Origin: Pseudomonas trivialis
Lineage (GTDB): Bacteria > Pseudomonadota > Gammaproteobacteria > Pseudomonadales > Pseudomonadaceae
DNA length: 64,000 nt
Assembly (NCBI RefSeq): GCF_001439805.1
Contig: NZ_JYLK01000001.1
Span: 372,001-436,000 of the forward strand
Reading direction: 5' to 3'
Position 1 is the first letter of the stretch. Every line of letters starts with the position of its first letter. Made by a program: the position numbers and the translations under genes. This document shows, piece after piece, positions 20,543 to 29,055 of this stretch. A model generated the notes under the pieces. It was not told the DNA's origin. It saw only the letters and a program-made list of their open reading frames with translations, and searched no databases.

Positions 20543-21025
20543 CTAGAATCGCACGCCCGTGGTCAGCATCACTGCATTGAACCCGAGCAACACGACCTCC
20601 GCCGCCACCGGCCCGTAATACGTGCCCACCGACGGGATAATCACCGGCGCCACGCCAAGCCGGTTCAGCGGGATCTTGTCGCGGTATTTGCCGCGATAGC
20701 CCTGCATCGCTCCGCCCGTGATCTTCAGGTACACCGGGTAATCCGCCATGTCGTAGCGCTGGCCCGCGTAGGCGTAGTACGAACGTTGGCCGAACGAGTT
20801 GCGAAACGTCGCCCCGCCATACACAAAACCCGAGGCCTCATTGCGTTCCAGGCCGATCAGGTTCTGTTTGTTGTTGTGGTCAGGGTCTGGCGCAAAGTGT
20901 CGGGTATACACGCTGGTCTGCGCATACCAGAAGCCTTTGTCATCTTCGGCCGGTGGCACTTCTGCGGCGAAAGCAGTGGCGGCCTGGGCCAGAAACAGCA
21001 GGCCTGGCAGTCGGATCTTTTTCAT
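20543..21025 (-). CDS. Small exported protein, predicted outer-membrane beta-barrel
   Basis: A 160-residue protein of unknown function. From the ATG at 21025 a signal peptide (MKKIRLPGLLFLAQAATAFA) ends near residue 20. The mature part shows alternating aromatic and small residues typical of short beta-barrels (WYAQTSVYTRHFAP, FVYGGATFRNSFGQ, YYAYAGQRYDM) and ends with a phenylalanine (TTGVRF), the usual sorting signal for outer-membrane proteins. It lies near glpT and homologues are sometimes labelled as a glycerol-3-phosphate transporter, which the sequence does not support. A lipid-modifying barrel such as PagP is similar in size, but its catalytic residues cannot be assigned here. Confidence 0.7.
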   Translation of the reverse strand: MKKIRLPGLLFLAQAATAFAAEVPPAEDDKGFWYAQTSVYTRHFAPDPDHNNKQNLIGLERNEASGFVYGGATFRNSFGQRSYYAYAGQRYDMADYPVYLKITGGAMQGYRGKYRDKIPLNRLGVAPVIIPSVGTYYGPVAAEVVLLGFNAVMLTTGVRF

Positions 21026-21246
21026 GGAGGCGACCTCGGTAGTCGGTGTGATGAGCGGACGACGGGCCGTAACGTGTGCGCCATTCTGGCGCCAGGGCAC
21101 GTTACAAGGCTGAACCGGGGCTGAAAGTACTGGAAGTGCCGGGCTCAATCCTGACCAAAGGTGGGCCGTGCGCTTACAGCGTTGCGTTTTATTGCGGTAA
21201 AGTCCCTCACAACTGGTAATACACAGGAGGCGTACCGCTTTTCGCC

Positions 21247-21900
21247 ATGACCGCCATAGAAACCGATCTTCTGCAATTGGCTTACCCTCCGCGACTCGAT
21301 CTGGGGCCGCAACTCACTCACGAACAATTGATGAGCTCGATGCAGGCCACCATGGCGCGGCACAAGGGTGGGCCGGTGTGGCTGTTTGCTTACGGTTCGT
21401 TAATCTGGCGCCCTGAATGTTCGTCGACCGAACGCGTGCGGGCACGGGTGCATGGCTATCATCGCGGGCTGTACCTGTGGTCCCACGAGCACCGGGGTAC
21501 GCCGGAGTTGCCGGGGCTGGTATTCGGGCTTGATCGCGGCGGTTCGTGCAGCGGGTTCGCCTATCGCTTGCCGGAAGATCAACTGGAGGCGTCACTTTAC
21601 GCCTTGTGGCAGCGCGAGATGCCTTATCCCTCCTACAAGCCGCACTGGCTCAGCTGCCGTCTGGAAGATGGCAGTCAGGTTCAGGCGCTGGGATTTGTGT
21701 TGGAGCGGCACTTGCCCAGCTATGCCGGCAACCTGCCCGATATCGTGCTCAACCACGTATTGCAGAGCGCATGCGGGCGTTACGGCACCACCCGCGATTA
21801 TGTCGAGCAGACCGTCAACGCCCTGCGCAGCCACGCCATGCCAGATAAAAACCTGGAGGCGCGGCTCAAGCGTTGTATCAAGGATTGCGCGGCGGATTAA
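21247..21900 (+). CDS. chaC: ChaC-family gamma-glutamylcyclotransferase
   Basis: A 217-residue cytosolic enzyme that would cleave glutathione to 5-oxoproline and Cys-Gly. The ChaC signature [10 protein letters not shown] is near residues 47-56, followed by the arginine-rich strand ([11 protein letters not shown]), the ELPGLVFGL segment and the REMPYPSY region with the conserved glutamate that acts as general acid/base. An AGGAGG lies at 21225-21230, unusually far (16 bases) from the ATG at 21247, with no better start between. Its stop overlaps that of the convergent glpT by 4 bases. Confidence 0.88.
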   Translation: MTAIETDLLQLAYPPRLDLGPQLTHEQLMSSMQATMARHKGGPVWLFAYGSLIWRPECSSTERVRARVHGYHRGLYLWSHEHRGTPELPGLVFGLDRGGSCSGFAYRLPEDQLEASLYALWQREMPYPSYKPHWLSCRLEDGSQVQALGFVLERHLPSYAGNLPDIVLNHVLQSACGRYGTTRDYVEQTVNALRSHAMPDKNLEARLKRCIKDCAAD

Positions 21901-23234
21901 CGTGCCGAGCTGACACTGTTGGTGTGCCACAGCGTCGGGATCAGGAACGCAATCGCCAGCAGGCACGCGCCAATCAGAAGCACAAAGCCACCGTCCCAGC
22001 CGAAATGGTCAACGGTATAGCCCATGGCGGCACTTGCGGCCACCGAACCACCCAGGTAACCGAACAGACCAGTGAAGCCCGCAGCGGTGCCGGCGGCTTT
22101 TTTCGGCGCCAGTTCCAACGCCTGCAGGCCGATCAGCATCACCGGGCCGTAGATCAGGAAGCCGATCGATACCAGGGCGATCATGTCGACGGTCGGGTTG
22201 CCCGGCGGGTTGAGCCAGTACACCAGGGTGGCCACGGTCACCAGCGCCATGAACACAATGCCGGTCAGGCCACGGTTGCCACGGAAGATCTTGTCCGACA
22301 TCCAGCCGCACAGCAGCGTGCCCGGAATACCTGCCCACTCATAGAAAAAGTAGGCCCACGACGATTTGTCGACGGTAAAGTGCTTGGCTTCCTTCAGGTA
22401 TGTCGGTGCCCAGTCCAGCACGCCGTAGCGCAGCAGGTAGACGAAGACGTTGGCAAACGCGATGTACCACAGCATTTTGTTGCGCAGCACGTATTTGACG
22501 AAGATTTCCTTGGCGCTGAATTCTTCCTCGTGGCTGGCATCGTAGCCTTCCGGGTAATCGTTCTTGTATTGCTCGATGGGCGGCAGGCCTACCGATTGCG
22601 GAGTGTCCCGCATGGTGATGAAGGCAAATGCCGCCACCAGCAATGCCACGGTCGCCGGCACGTAGAAGGCCGCATGCCAGTCGTTGAACCAGGCCATGCC
22701 CAGCAGGAACAGCGGACCGATCAGGCCGCCGCCGACGTTGTGCGCCACGTTCCACACCGACACCACGCCGCCGCGTTCCTTCTGCGACCACCAGTGCACC
22801 ATGGTCCGACCGCTTGGCGGCCAGCCCATGCCCTGGGCCCAGCCGTTGATGAACAGCAGGATGAACATCATGGTCACGCTGGACGTTGCCCAGGGTGCGA
22901 AACCGAAAATGAACATCACGCCCGCCGATACCAACAGGCCGAAGGGCAGGAAGTAGCGCGGGTTGGAGCGGTCGGACACCAGGCCCATGAGGAACTTGGA
23001 CAAGCCGTAGGCAATCGCGATCGCCGACATCGCCAAGCCCAACTGACCACGGGTATAACCCTCGTCGATCAGGTAGGGCATGGCCAGGGAGAAGTTTTTG
23101 CGCAGCAGGTAGTAACCCGCGTAACCGATGAAAATACCGGCGAAGATCTGCCAGCGCAGTCGTCGGTAGGTACTGTCTATTTTTTCTTCAGGCAGGGGCG
23201 CCTGGTGCGCGGCAGGACGAAAGAAAGCAAACAT
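21897..23234 (-). CDS. glpT: sn-Glycerol-3-phosphate transporter (MFS antiporter)
   Basis: A 445-residue, 12-helix inner-membrane antiporter that imports glycerol-3-phosphate (and fosfomycin) in exchange for phosphate. The organophosphate:Pi antiporter pattern is clear: [20 protein letters not shown] with the substrate-binding arginine, [43 protein letters not shown], and the second-half arginine region [20 protein letters not shown] site precedes the ATG at 23234. A GlpR-like operator lies 49 bases upstream. It is monocistronic and convergent with chaC. Confidence 0.96.
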   Translation of the reverse strand: MFAFFRPAAHQAPLPEEKIDSTYRRLRWQIFAGIFIGYAGYYLLRKNFSLAMPYLIDEGYTRGQLGLAMSAIAIAYGLSKFLMGLVSDRSNPRYFLPFGLLVSAGVMFIFGFAPWATSSVTMMFILLFINGWAQGMGWPPSGRTMVHWWSQKERGGVVSVWNVAHNVGGGLIGPLFLLGMAWFNDWHAAFYVPATVALLVAAFAFITMRDTPQSVGLPPIEQYKNDYPEGYDASHEEEFSAKEIFVKYVLRNKMLWYIAFANVFVYLLRYGVLDWAPTYLKEAKHFTVDKSSWAYFFYEWAGIPGTLLCGWMSDKIFRGNRGLTGIVFMALVTVATLVYWLNPPGNPTVDMIALVSIGFLIYGPVMLIGLQALELAPKKAAGTAAGFTGLFGYLGGSVAASAAMGYTVDHFGWDGGFVLLIGACLLAIAFLIPTLWHTNSVSSAR

Positions 23235-23282
23235 TCAAGAGCTCCAGATTTCTTGTTTTGACTGCGGATGCGAATGTTACAG

Positions 23283-23296
23283 TTTCGTTACCGAAA
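23283..23296. promoter_or_regulatory. Candidate GlpR operator of glpT
   Basis: TTTCGTTACCGAAA is a near-perfect dyad (TTTCG/CGAAA) and matches the core TTCGTTAACGAA of the E. coli GlpR site with one change. It sits 49 bases upstream of the glpT start, where a repressor would block the promoter until glycerol-3-phosphate is present. Confidence 0.55.
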
Positions 23297-23423
23297 ATAG
23301 CATCGCCTCCTATTGGCAAACACAAGAAATCCGAACATGTCGCAAATGAGTAAGTGCGAGTCGTGATTGCGCGCCAGGGCCGCCACTGATCCGAATGTTG
23401 GAGGGGCTGGCCTTTGATTTTAG

Positions 23424-24401
23424 TCAGCGCGTCTGGACGACAACCTTGCCCACCGCCTTGCGCTGCCCCAGGTCATTGATCGCCTGGGCCGCTTGATCCA
23501 GCGGATACATTTTTGACACCAGCGGTTTCAACCGGCCTTCGCCATACCAGGTGAACAGTTGCTGAAAATTCGCCGCATTGTCCTGCGGTTGGCGCTGGGC
23601 GAACGAGCCCCAGAACACACCGACCACCGCCGCACCCTTGAGCAGTGCCAGATTCACCGGCAGTTCGGGAATGCGTCCGCTGGCAAAACCGACCACCAGC
23701 AGGCGACCGTTCCAGGCAATGGCGCGGATGGCCTGGTCAAACAGGTCGCCGCCCACCGGGTCGTAGATCACATCGGCGCCGTTGCCATCGGTCAGGCGCT
23801 TGACCTCGTCCTTGAGGCTGGCGTCGCTGTAGTTGATCAGTTCATCGGCGCCGGCCGCCTTGGCCACGGCAAGTTTATCGGCGCTGCTGACGGCGGCGAT
23901 CACCCGCGCGCCCATGGCCTTGCCGATTTCCACGGCGGCCAGGCCCACGCCCCCGGAGGCGCCGAGTACCAGCAGGGTCTCGCCAGGTTGCAGGTTGGCC
24001 CGTTGCTTGAGCGCGTGCATCGAAGTGCCGTAGGTCATGCTGAAGGCGGCGGCGATGTTGAAGTCCATGCTCGGCGGGATCGGCAACACGTTGTAGCCAG
24101 GCACGGCGACCTGTTCGGCAAAGCTGCCCCAGCCGGTCAGGGCCATCACGCGGTCGCCGACTTTCAGGTGGCTGACTTTTTCGCCGACTGCGCTGACCAC
24201 TCCCGCCGCTTCGCCACCCGGTGAGAACGGGAAGGGCGGTTTGAACTGGTACTTGCCCTCGATAATAAGAGTATCCGGGAAATTCACCCCGGCCGCGTGC
24301 ACGTCCAGCAGCACTTCGTTCTTTTTGAACGCCGGGCTTTCGATCTCTTCCAGCACCAGGGTTTCGGCGGGGCCGAAGGCTTTGCACAGCACAGCTTTCA
24401 T
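23424..24401 (-). CDS. NADPH:quinone oxidoreductase, MDR/zeta-crystallin family
   Basis: A 325-residue zinc-free medium-chain reductase. The GroES-like N-domain (VHAAGVNFPDTLIIEGKY, GGEAAGVV) lacks the catalytic zinc cysteine of alcohol dehydrogenases; the Rossmann domain has the nucleotide loop LVLGASGGVGLAAVE and the YDPVGGDLFD motif of the QOR group. The ATG at 24401 has AAGGAAT upstream. Probable role is detoxification of quinones or reduction of enoyl substrates; the substrate is not set by sequence. Single gene on the minus strand. Confidence 0.88.
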   Translation of the reverse strand: MKAVLCKAFGPAETLVLEEIESPAFKKNEVLLDVHAAGVNFPDTLIIEGKYQFKPPFPFSPGGEAAGVVSAVGEKVSHLKVGDRVMALTGWGSFAEQVAVPGYNVLPIPPSMDFNIAAAFSMTYGTSMHALKQRANLQPGETLLVLGASGGVGLAAVEIGKAMGARVIAAVSSADKLAVAKAAGADELINYSDASLKDEVKRLTDGNGADVIYDPVGGDLFDQAIRAIAWNGRLLVVGFASGRIPELPVNLALLKGAAVVGVFWGSFAQRQPQDNAANFQQLFTWYGEGRLKPLVSKMYPLDQAAQAINDLGQRKAVGKVVVQTR

Positions 24402-24551
24402 CGGACTATTCCTTTTGGCGTCTTGGCCGATAAGTGTAGGAGGGAACGCCCGCGGGTCAACGAGCATGCCCGGGCCTGATGAGTCGCCATAAGCTTGTGC
24501 TCTGCTTTGCTGGCGTTATGCTGCTTGGCAACCGAATGTGAGGAATGAATT

Positions 24552-24959
24552 GTGAAAGCGTGGATCCTGTTGATGCTGGCCCTGATCTTGCCTATGGCGG
24601 CTCAGGCCGAAGAAGCCAAGGAAGGTGAGGCGCCGAAGGTCAGTTATATCAGCCTCACCCCGCCGTTCGTGGGCAACTATGGCCTGGATGGCACGGCGAA
24701 ACTCAAGGTGTTCAAAGCCGATATCGCCCTGCGTGTCACCGGTACCGAAGCGGCTGCGGCGGTCAAGGCCAATGACCCGCTGATCCGTAACCAACTGGTG
24801 GCGCTGTTTACCCAGCAGACCAGCGAAGCCATGAGCACCGTCGAAGGTAAGGAAAAACTGCGTCAGGAAGCCCTGAAGCAAACCCAGCAGGTCATGAACG
24901 ATGAGACCGGCAAGCCGATGGTGGAAGACCTGTTGTTCAACAACCTGATCATTCAGTAG
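24552..24959 (+). CDS. Short FliL-like exported protein
   Basis: A 135-residue protein starting with GTG at 24552 after AGGAATGAATT. The signal peptide (MKAWILLMLALILPMAAQA) is followed by a FliL-type domain (YISLTPPFVGNYG, LKVFKADIALRVTG, VKANDPLIRNQLVALFTQQT) and ends LLFNNLIIQ. Unlike true FliL it has no N-terminal anchor segment with a linker and stands far from flagellar genes, so it is a paralogue whose role may be envelope- or motility-related. Its 3' end overlaps that of the convergent acyltransferase by 11 bases. Confidence 0.78.
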   Translation: MKAWILLMLALILPMAAQAEEAKEGEAPKVSYISLTPPFVGNYGLDGTAKLKVFKADIALRVTGTEAAAAVKANDPLIRNQLVALFTQQTSEAMSTVEGKEKLRQEALKQTQQVMNDETGKPMVEDLLFNNLIIQ

Positions 24960-26940
24960 CCGGTGGTACCTCCCATATTTTCAGCAAGGCTGCGGTAAAA
25001 GCAGGCTCCAGTACCCTGTTGCCATGGCCACTGAGGTGATTGGAGTCGAAGAACAGCGGTTTGGCGTTGGCGTCGTAGGCCGAACAGGTGGGACCGGCGC
25101 ACAACAGCGGCAACGGATCCCAGGTATGCAAGGCCGGATAACGCGTCTCCAGTTGTCGCAGCAATTGCATCTGCGGCGCGCGCAGCCGCTCAAGCTGATC
25201 GCGCTCCATCGTCAGGCCCGGCGCGCACACCGGGTTCATGCGATTGAACCAGTCCGAGCAACGATTGGGCGCGGCCTTGAACACAGGTTTGGGGGCGTCG
25301 ATCAGGATATTGAGTTGTGCCGCCTGCAGGCGTTGCAATAATCGCTCTGCATCGGTCCGCGCCGCTTCCATGTTCTTGTCATTCAGCTCTTTCAGCGCTT
25401 CATCAATCATCGCTGACTCACCTTCGCGCCATGGGCGGTCGGTGAGTTCGGGCATGCGCAGGGAGGCCAGGAACACCACGTCACCCGGCTTGGCGCGGGC
25501 TTCGATCTGCTTGAGCTGGACTTCGCGCGACGGCGCGCAGCGCGCGGGGTCCGGCCCAATCAAGCTGGCCACAGCGCAACCCCCTTGTTCATATTCCACC
25601 ACCGTCACCCCGAGCTTGAGCGAGATCAGCTTCAGCAAGGTACGGTAGGCTGCCGTATGCGAGTCCCCCATGACGAACAGCTGGCGTCCCTGCAGGCGCG
25701 GGTCATCAAGGGTTTCAAAGTCTTCCTGTGGATAATGTTTGTAGGCGTACCAGGTGTAACTGTCGCGGGTCTGGCTGAGTGACAGGGTCGATGCGTTCGT
25801 CGACACCCACTGTGCCCCCAGCCACAGCAGCCCGGTGACGCCCGCGACACTGGCAATCGCAGGCCATGCCTGGCGTTGCACCACGGAGCGGCCGGTGCGA
25901 ATCGGCATCTCGATCCAGTGGTAGGACGCTGCTGAGAGGGCGAGTACCAGCACCGGGTAAAGCAGTTGCACCGCAAGCAGCTCGAGCCCGGTGGTCCAGC
26001 GCAGGAACACCGCGACCGGCCAATGCCACAGGTACAGCGAATACGACAGTCGGCCGAGGTAGGTCACCACTCGGTTTTGCAGCAGGCGTTGCAGCGCACC
26101 GGGTGGTTGATCGGCTTGCAGCACGATTCCGGCGAGCATCAAGAGCGCGCCCGCCACGCTGACCACCGCCCAGGGAAACGGGAATCGGCCGGGGTTGGCG
26201 AACAGCAAACCGACGAAGACCAAACCCAGACCGGCGGCCAACATGGCAGGCGCCCATCGGTTGAAGCGCGGCGCCGTGCCGATGAGTTGGAACAGCAGCG
26301 CTCCCGAAGCCAGTTCCCAAAAGCGCCCGGGCAGCAGGTAGAACGCCGACAGCGGCGCGGCGTTGACCTGATAGGCCCCGACGATCAGTGAAGCAGCGGC
26401 CATCAACGGCAGCACGGCCCACACGATCGCAACGCGTTGCCGGTAGCGTAACCAGATAAAAAACAATGCCGGGAAGATCAGGTAGAACTGCTCTTCAACC
26501 CCCAGCGACCAGGTGTGCAGGTAAGGGTTGAGTTCGGCGGTGGGGGAGAAATAGGTGTCGGTATTCCAGGCCAGCACGAAGTTGCTCAGGCCAAAGAAAG
26601 CCGCGAGACCCGTACTGTCGATCAGTTCGCTGAGCCAGAACTGCGGCGTGAACATCGCCGACAGCATGAAGCTCACAGAGAGTACCGCCAGCAACGCCGG
26701 CATGATGCGCAGCAGGCGGCGACGGTAGAAGTCTTTCAGGTACGCGCCCGTAGGCAGGTCGCGGCGTGCCCACAGGGATTGGCTGATCACATAGCCTGAG
26801 ATGACGAAAAACAGGTCGACGCCGGTGAACCCGCCGGGCAGCAGGTCGAGAAAATCCAGGTGGAAAATGATCACGCTGAGCACGGCTATGGCGCGCATGC
26901 CGTCTATGGCGGGTAGGTAAGCACAAGTGGAACGCGTCAC
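24949..26940 (-). CDS. Second membrane acyltransferase with SGNH domain
   Basis: A 663-residue protein with the same design as the gene at 15800. An Acyl_transf_3 membrane part (AYLPAIDGMRAIAVLSVIIFH, FFVISGYVISQSL, YRRRLLRIMPALLAV, HTWSLGVEEQFYLIFP) is followed by an SGNH domain with GDSH near residue 425 and a C-terminal DSNHLSGHGN block. The GTG at 26940 is chosen because AGGAAGGAAGAT lies just before it; a TTG further up at 26982 would add 14 unlikely residues. It probably acetylates a surface or periplasmic glycan. No glycan genes lie beside it. It overlaps the FliL-like gene tail-to-tail. Confidence 0.85.
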   Translation of the reverse strand: MTRSTCAYLPAIDGMRAIAVLSVIIFHLDFLDLLPGGFTGVDLFFVISGYVISQSLWARRDLPTGAYLKDFYRRRLLRIMPALLAVLSVSFMLSAMFTPQFWLSELIDSTGLAAFFGLSNFVLAWNTDTYFSPTAELNPYLHTWSLGVEEQFYLIFPALFFIWLRYRQRVAIVWAVLPLMAAASLIVGAYQVNAAPLSAFYLLPGRFWELASGALLFQLIGTAPRFNRWAPAMLAAGLGLVFVGLLFANPGRFPFPWAVVSVAGALLMLAGIVLQADQPPGALQRLLQNRVVTYLGRLSYSLYLWHWPVAVFLRWTTGLELLAVQLLYPVLVLALSAASYHWIEMPIRTGRSVVQRQAWPAIASVAGVTGLLWLGAQWVSTNASTLSLSQTRDSYTWYAYKHYPQEDFETLDDPRLQGRQLFVMGDSHTAAYRTLLKLISLKLGVTVVEYEQGGCAVASLIGPDPARCAPSREVQLKQIEARAKPGDVVFLASLRMPELTDRPWREGESAMIDEALKELNDKNMEAARTDAERLLQRLQAAQLNILIDAPKPVFKAAPNRCSDWFNRMNPVCAPGLTMERDQLERLRAPQMQLLRQLETRYPALHTWDPLPLLCAGPTCSAYDANAKPLFFDSNHLSGHGNRVLEPAFTAALLKIWEVPPATE

Positions 26941-27042
26941 GGGATCTTCCTTCCTGGACAACGGGGTCGACGATTCTGCCAAACCCTGTTGTCCGCCGCG
27001 ACTAGCCGTTCGGACAGGTATGCCTCCAGGTGTTTCGGGCGC

Positions 27043-27492
27043 TCAGCGCAGCGTCAGCACGGCCGCCCATTGCTCAGCCGTGACCGGCATCACCGACAAA
27101 CGGCTGCCTTTTTGCACCAGCGGCAACTCGACAAGCGCGGCTTGCTGTTTCAGGTAACCCAGGCCCAGCACCTTGGGAAACGCCTGCACATGCGCCACAT
27201 CAATCGCACTCCACGGATTTTTATCGGCGCTGGCCTTGGCGTCGAAGTAGTGGCTTTCAGGCTCCAGCGCGGTAGGGTCCGGGTAAGCGGCCTTGATGAT
27301 TTTGCCGATGCCGGCAATGCCGGGCTCGGGGCAGCTGGAATGGTAAAAAAAGAATTCATCGCCCACGGCCATGGCCCGCAGGAAGTTGCGCGCCTGGTAA
27401 TTGCGCACCCCGTCCCAGCGGGCTTCGCCGAGCTTTTTCAGGCCGTTTATGGAGAGTTCGTCGGGCTCGGATTTCATCAACCAGTAGGCCAT
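27043..27492 (-). CDS. EVE-domain protein (PUA-like, Thy28 family)
   Basis: A 149-residue cytosolic protein consisting of one EVE domain. Typical stretches are the start AYWLMKSEPDELS, the WDGVRNYQARNFLR motif, and VGDEFFFYHSSC, which form the pocket that reads modified bases in this fold. The ATG at 27492 is preceded by AGGAAT. The family is widespread next to housekeeping genes such as zapA/fau in Pseudomonas; its physiological ligand (modified DNA or RNA base) is unknown. Confidence 0.88.
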   Translation of the reverse strand: MAYWLMKSEPDELSINGLKKLGEARWDGVRNYQARNFLRAMAVGDEFFFYHSSCPEPGIAGIGKIIKAAYPDPTALEPESHYFDAKASADKNPWSAIDVAHVQAFPKVLGLGYLKQQAALVELPLVQKGSRLSVMPVTAEQWAAVLTLR

Positions 27493-27686
27493 TGTCGGAT
27501 TCCTGAAAAGGGCGTTGGGCGAGCTGTCGGGCAATTCCATGACAAACCGACAGTCGGTTGGCGCCAAGGTTTGCGTGTTGGTTCACGTTACCGCAGAATG
27601 CCGGCTTTTAAGCTTGACGCAGCTGCAACGGACTACTTTGGAACGTTGTTGTCATCGTGTACGAGATGCCTGAAGGGGGGCAATCG

Positions 27687-27833
27687 ATGCAACGTAAACC
27701 GGATTTACTATGGATTTTGGTGATTTTATTTGGTCTGGGTGTCGTGACCACCGGGTATGCGCAAAGCTTGTGGACAAACAAGACCGATGCGCCGGCCCAG
27801 CTCTCTCCCGTGCAGCAACAGTACAAGCGTTAA
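27687..27833 (+). CDS. 48-residue single-pass membrane peptide
   Basis: A small gene with ATG at 27687, GGGGGG at 27675-27680 as ribosome site and TAA at 27831-27833. The product starts MQRKPDLLWILVILFGLGVV, i.e. a basic N-terminus then a hydrophobic helix (residues 7-22), and continues with a polar tail (SLWTNKTDAPAQ ... QQYKR). The start, helix and tail fit a bitopic membrane microprotein, or a short exported peptide if cleaved after TTGYA. Reading is clean over 48 codons. It fills the gap between the EVE gene (divergent) and fau (convergent). Function unknown. Confidence 0.65.
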   Translation: MQRKPDLLWILVILFGLGVVTTGYAQSLWTNKTDAPAQLSPVQQQYKR

Positions 27834-27840
27834 CCCCGCT

Positions 27841-28470
27841 TCAAGGCGCCGCTGATTCCAGTGGCGCTCCTGCGATATACCACTGCCTGTCAGTGACGGT
27901 GCCCGCCAATGGCACATCCCAACTGGCCTGCGCCAGACGATCAACCTTCTGACATTCATGGGCCAGGCCCAGCAGCGTAGGCTTGCGCCAGTGCTTGCGG
28001 CGGGCGAGGTAGGCCAGGCTGCGGTCATAGAATCCGCCGCCCATGCCCAGGCGTCCGCCCACATCATCGAACCCCACCAGCGGCAGCAGCACCAGGTCCA
28101 GCGCCCACACCTTGCGCTGGCGGCGGGCATTCACCCGTGGCTCCAGAATGCGAAAGCGGTTGGGCCGCAATGCCTCCCCGGGACGCACGCGCTGGAACAC
28201 CATCTTGGTCCGCGGCCAGGCGCTCAGCACTGGCAGGTAGGTGGCCTTGCCACGGCGCTGGGCCGCACGCAGCAGCAGACGCGGATCGATTTCACCGTCC
28301 GTCGGCAGATACAGGGAAATATGTTTGGCCCGGCGAAACAGCGGGTGCTGTGCCAGTTGCCGATACAGGCCCAAGGCGGCCTGGCGCTGCTCGCTCGGCG
28401 TGAGGGCGCGACGGGCGTTGCGCAACATGCGTCGAAGTTGCGGACGGGAAAGCGGCGCAGGTTCGGTCAT
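27841..28470 (-). CDS. fau: 5-formyltetrahydrofolate cyclo-ligase
   Basis: A 209-residue ATP-dependent enzyme (YgfA) that converts 5-formyl-THF to 5,10-methenyl-THF. Motifs are the basic N-terminus (RPQLRRMLRNARRAL), YLPTDGEIDPRLLL and the family signature GGRLGMGGGFYDRSLAYL that binds folate and phosphate. ATG 28470 is preferred; the alternative ATG at 28485 lies inside the T tract of the preceding terminator. It sits downstream of 6S RNA as in E. coli, but here a clear terminator separates them. Confidence 0.92.
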   Translation of the reverse strand: MTEPAPLSRPQLRRMLRNARRALTPSEQRQAALGLYRQLAQHPLFRRAKHISLYLPTDGEIDPRLLLRAAQRRGKATYLPVLSAWPRTKMVFQRVRPGEALRPNRFRILEPRVNARRQRKVWALDLVLLPLVGFDDVGGRLGMGGGFYDRSLAYLARRKHWRKPTLLGLAHECQKVDRLAQASWDVPLAGTVTDRQWYIAGAPLESAAP

Positions 28471-28485
28471 GGGTTTCCGGCTCAT

Positions 28486-28514
28486 AAAACAATGCCAGTC
28501 CGAGGACTGGCATT
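28486..28514 (-). terminator. Rho-independent terminator after 6S RNA
   Basis: On the minus strand AATGCCAGTC and GACTGGCATT form a perfect 10-bp stem with a 4-base loop, followed by GTTTT. It ends immediately before the fau start region, so most transcripts from the 6S promoter should stop before fau. Confidence 0.85.
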
Positions 28515-28529
28515 GAGTTTGGGAATTCA

Positions 28530-28706
28530 GGCTCCCCGACAGAACCGCTGTCGACTAAGCCCTTGAACCCGAAAGTTCAAGGTGGAAGAAGCAGTAGGCT
28601 TTAAGGCTTTCCGTCTAGCGGACATGCACACCAGCCCAACGTGCAACTTCCAGGGTAGTGCGAATCGGCTCCGGGACATCGCCGACTGGCAAGCACGCCA
28701 GGGAGT
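28530..28706 (-). ncRNA. ssrS: 6S RNA
   Basis: About 177 nt between zapA and fau, the position of ssrS in gammaproteobacteria. Conserved pieces seen on the minus strand are GTCCCGGAGCCGAT (near the 5' side of the bulge), GACGGAAAGCCTTAAA, and the CACCTTGAACT/GGGTTCAAGG hairpin, all matching E. coli 6S RNA. A closing stem can form between CTCCC at the 5' end and GGGAG at the 3' end. A -10 box TATACT (minus strand, 28713-28718) places the 5' end near 28706. 6S RNA mimics an open promoter and sequesters sigma-70 RNA polymerase in stationary phase. Ends are estimates. Confidence 0.92.
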
Positions 28707-28737
28707 GGGGCGAGTATACCTTAAACAGACTCGTCAA

Positions 28738-29055
28738 TCAGCCCTTGGCTGCGTCCGAATCGCTGGACAGCGCCAGATCGACGCGGTCGAGCAGGTCGCG
28801 CACCTGCTCGCGAGTCGAGCCGCTGGCCTGTACGTCGGGGCGTTCCTGCTTGTGCAACAGGTCGTGGGTGATGTTCAGCGCGGCCATCACGGCGATGCGG
28901 TCGGCGCCGATCACTTTGCCGCTGCTGCGGATTTCACGCATCTTGCCGTCCAGGTAGCGGGCAGCGCTCACCAGATTGTTGCGTTCTTCCTGGGGACAGA
29001 TGATCGAATATTCTTTGTCGAGGATCTGCACGGTAACGCTATTGCTTGAACTCAT
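28738..29055 (-). CDS. zapA: Cell division protein ZapA
   Basis: A 105-residue FtsZ-associated protein that bundles protofilaments at the division ring. The N-terminal globular part (VTVQILDKEYSIICPQEER) and the YLDGKMREIR ... IGADRIAVMAALNITHDLL helix match the family; a short coiled-coil tail follows. The ATG at 29055 overlaps the stop of the small coiled-coil gene by 4 bases. The order small coiled-coil gene, zapA, 6S RNA, fau is the classic one. Confidence 0.94.
   Translation of the reverse strand: MSSSNSVTVQILDKEYSIICPQEERNNLVSAARYLDGKMREIRSSGKVIGADRIAVMAALNITHDLLHKQERPDVQASGSTREQVRDLLDRVDLALSSDSDAAKG

Noticed and set aside
26941..26982. Upstream TTG start for the second acyltransferase
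   Set aside because: The purine-rich AGGAAGGAAGAT just before GTG 26940 is a better ribosome site and the added residues are unlike the family.
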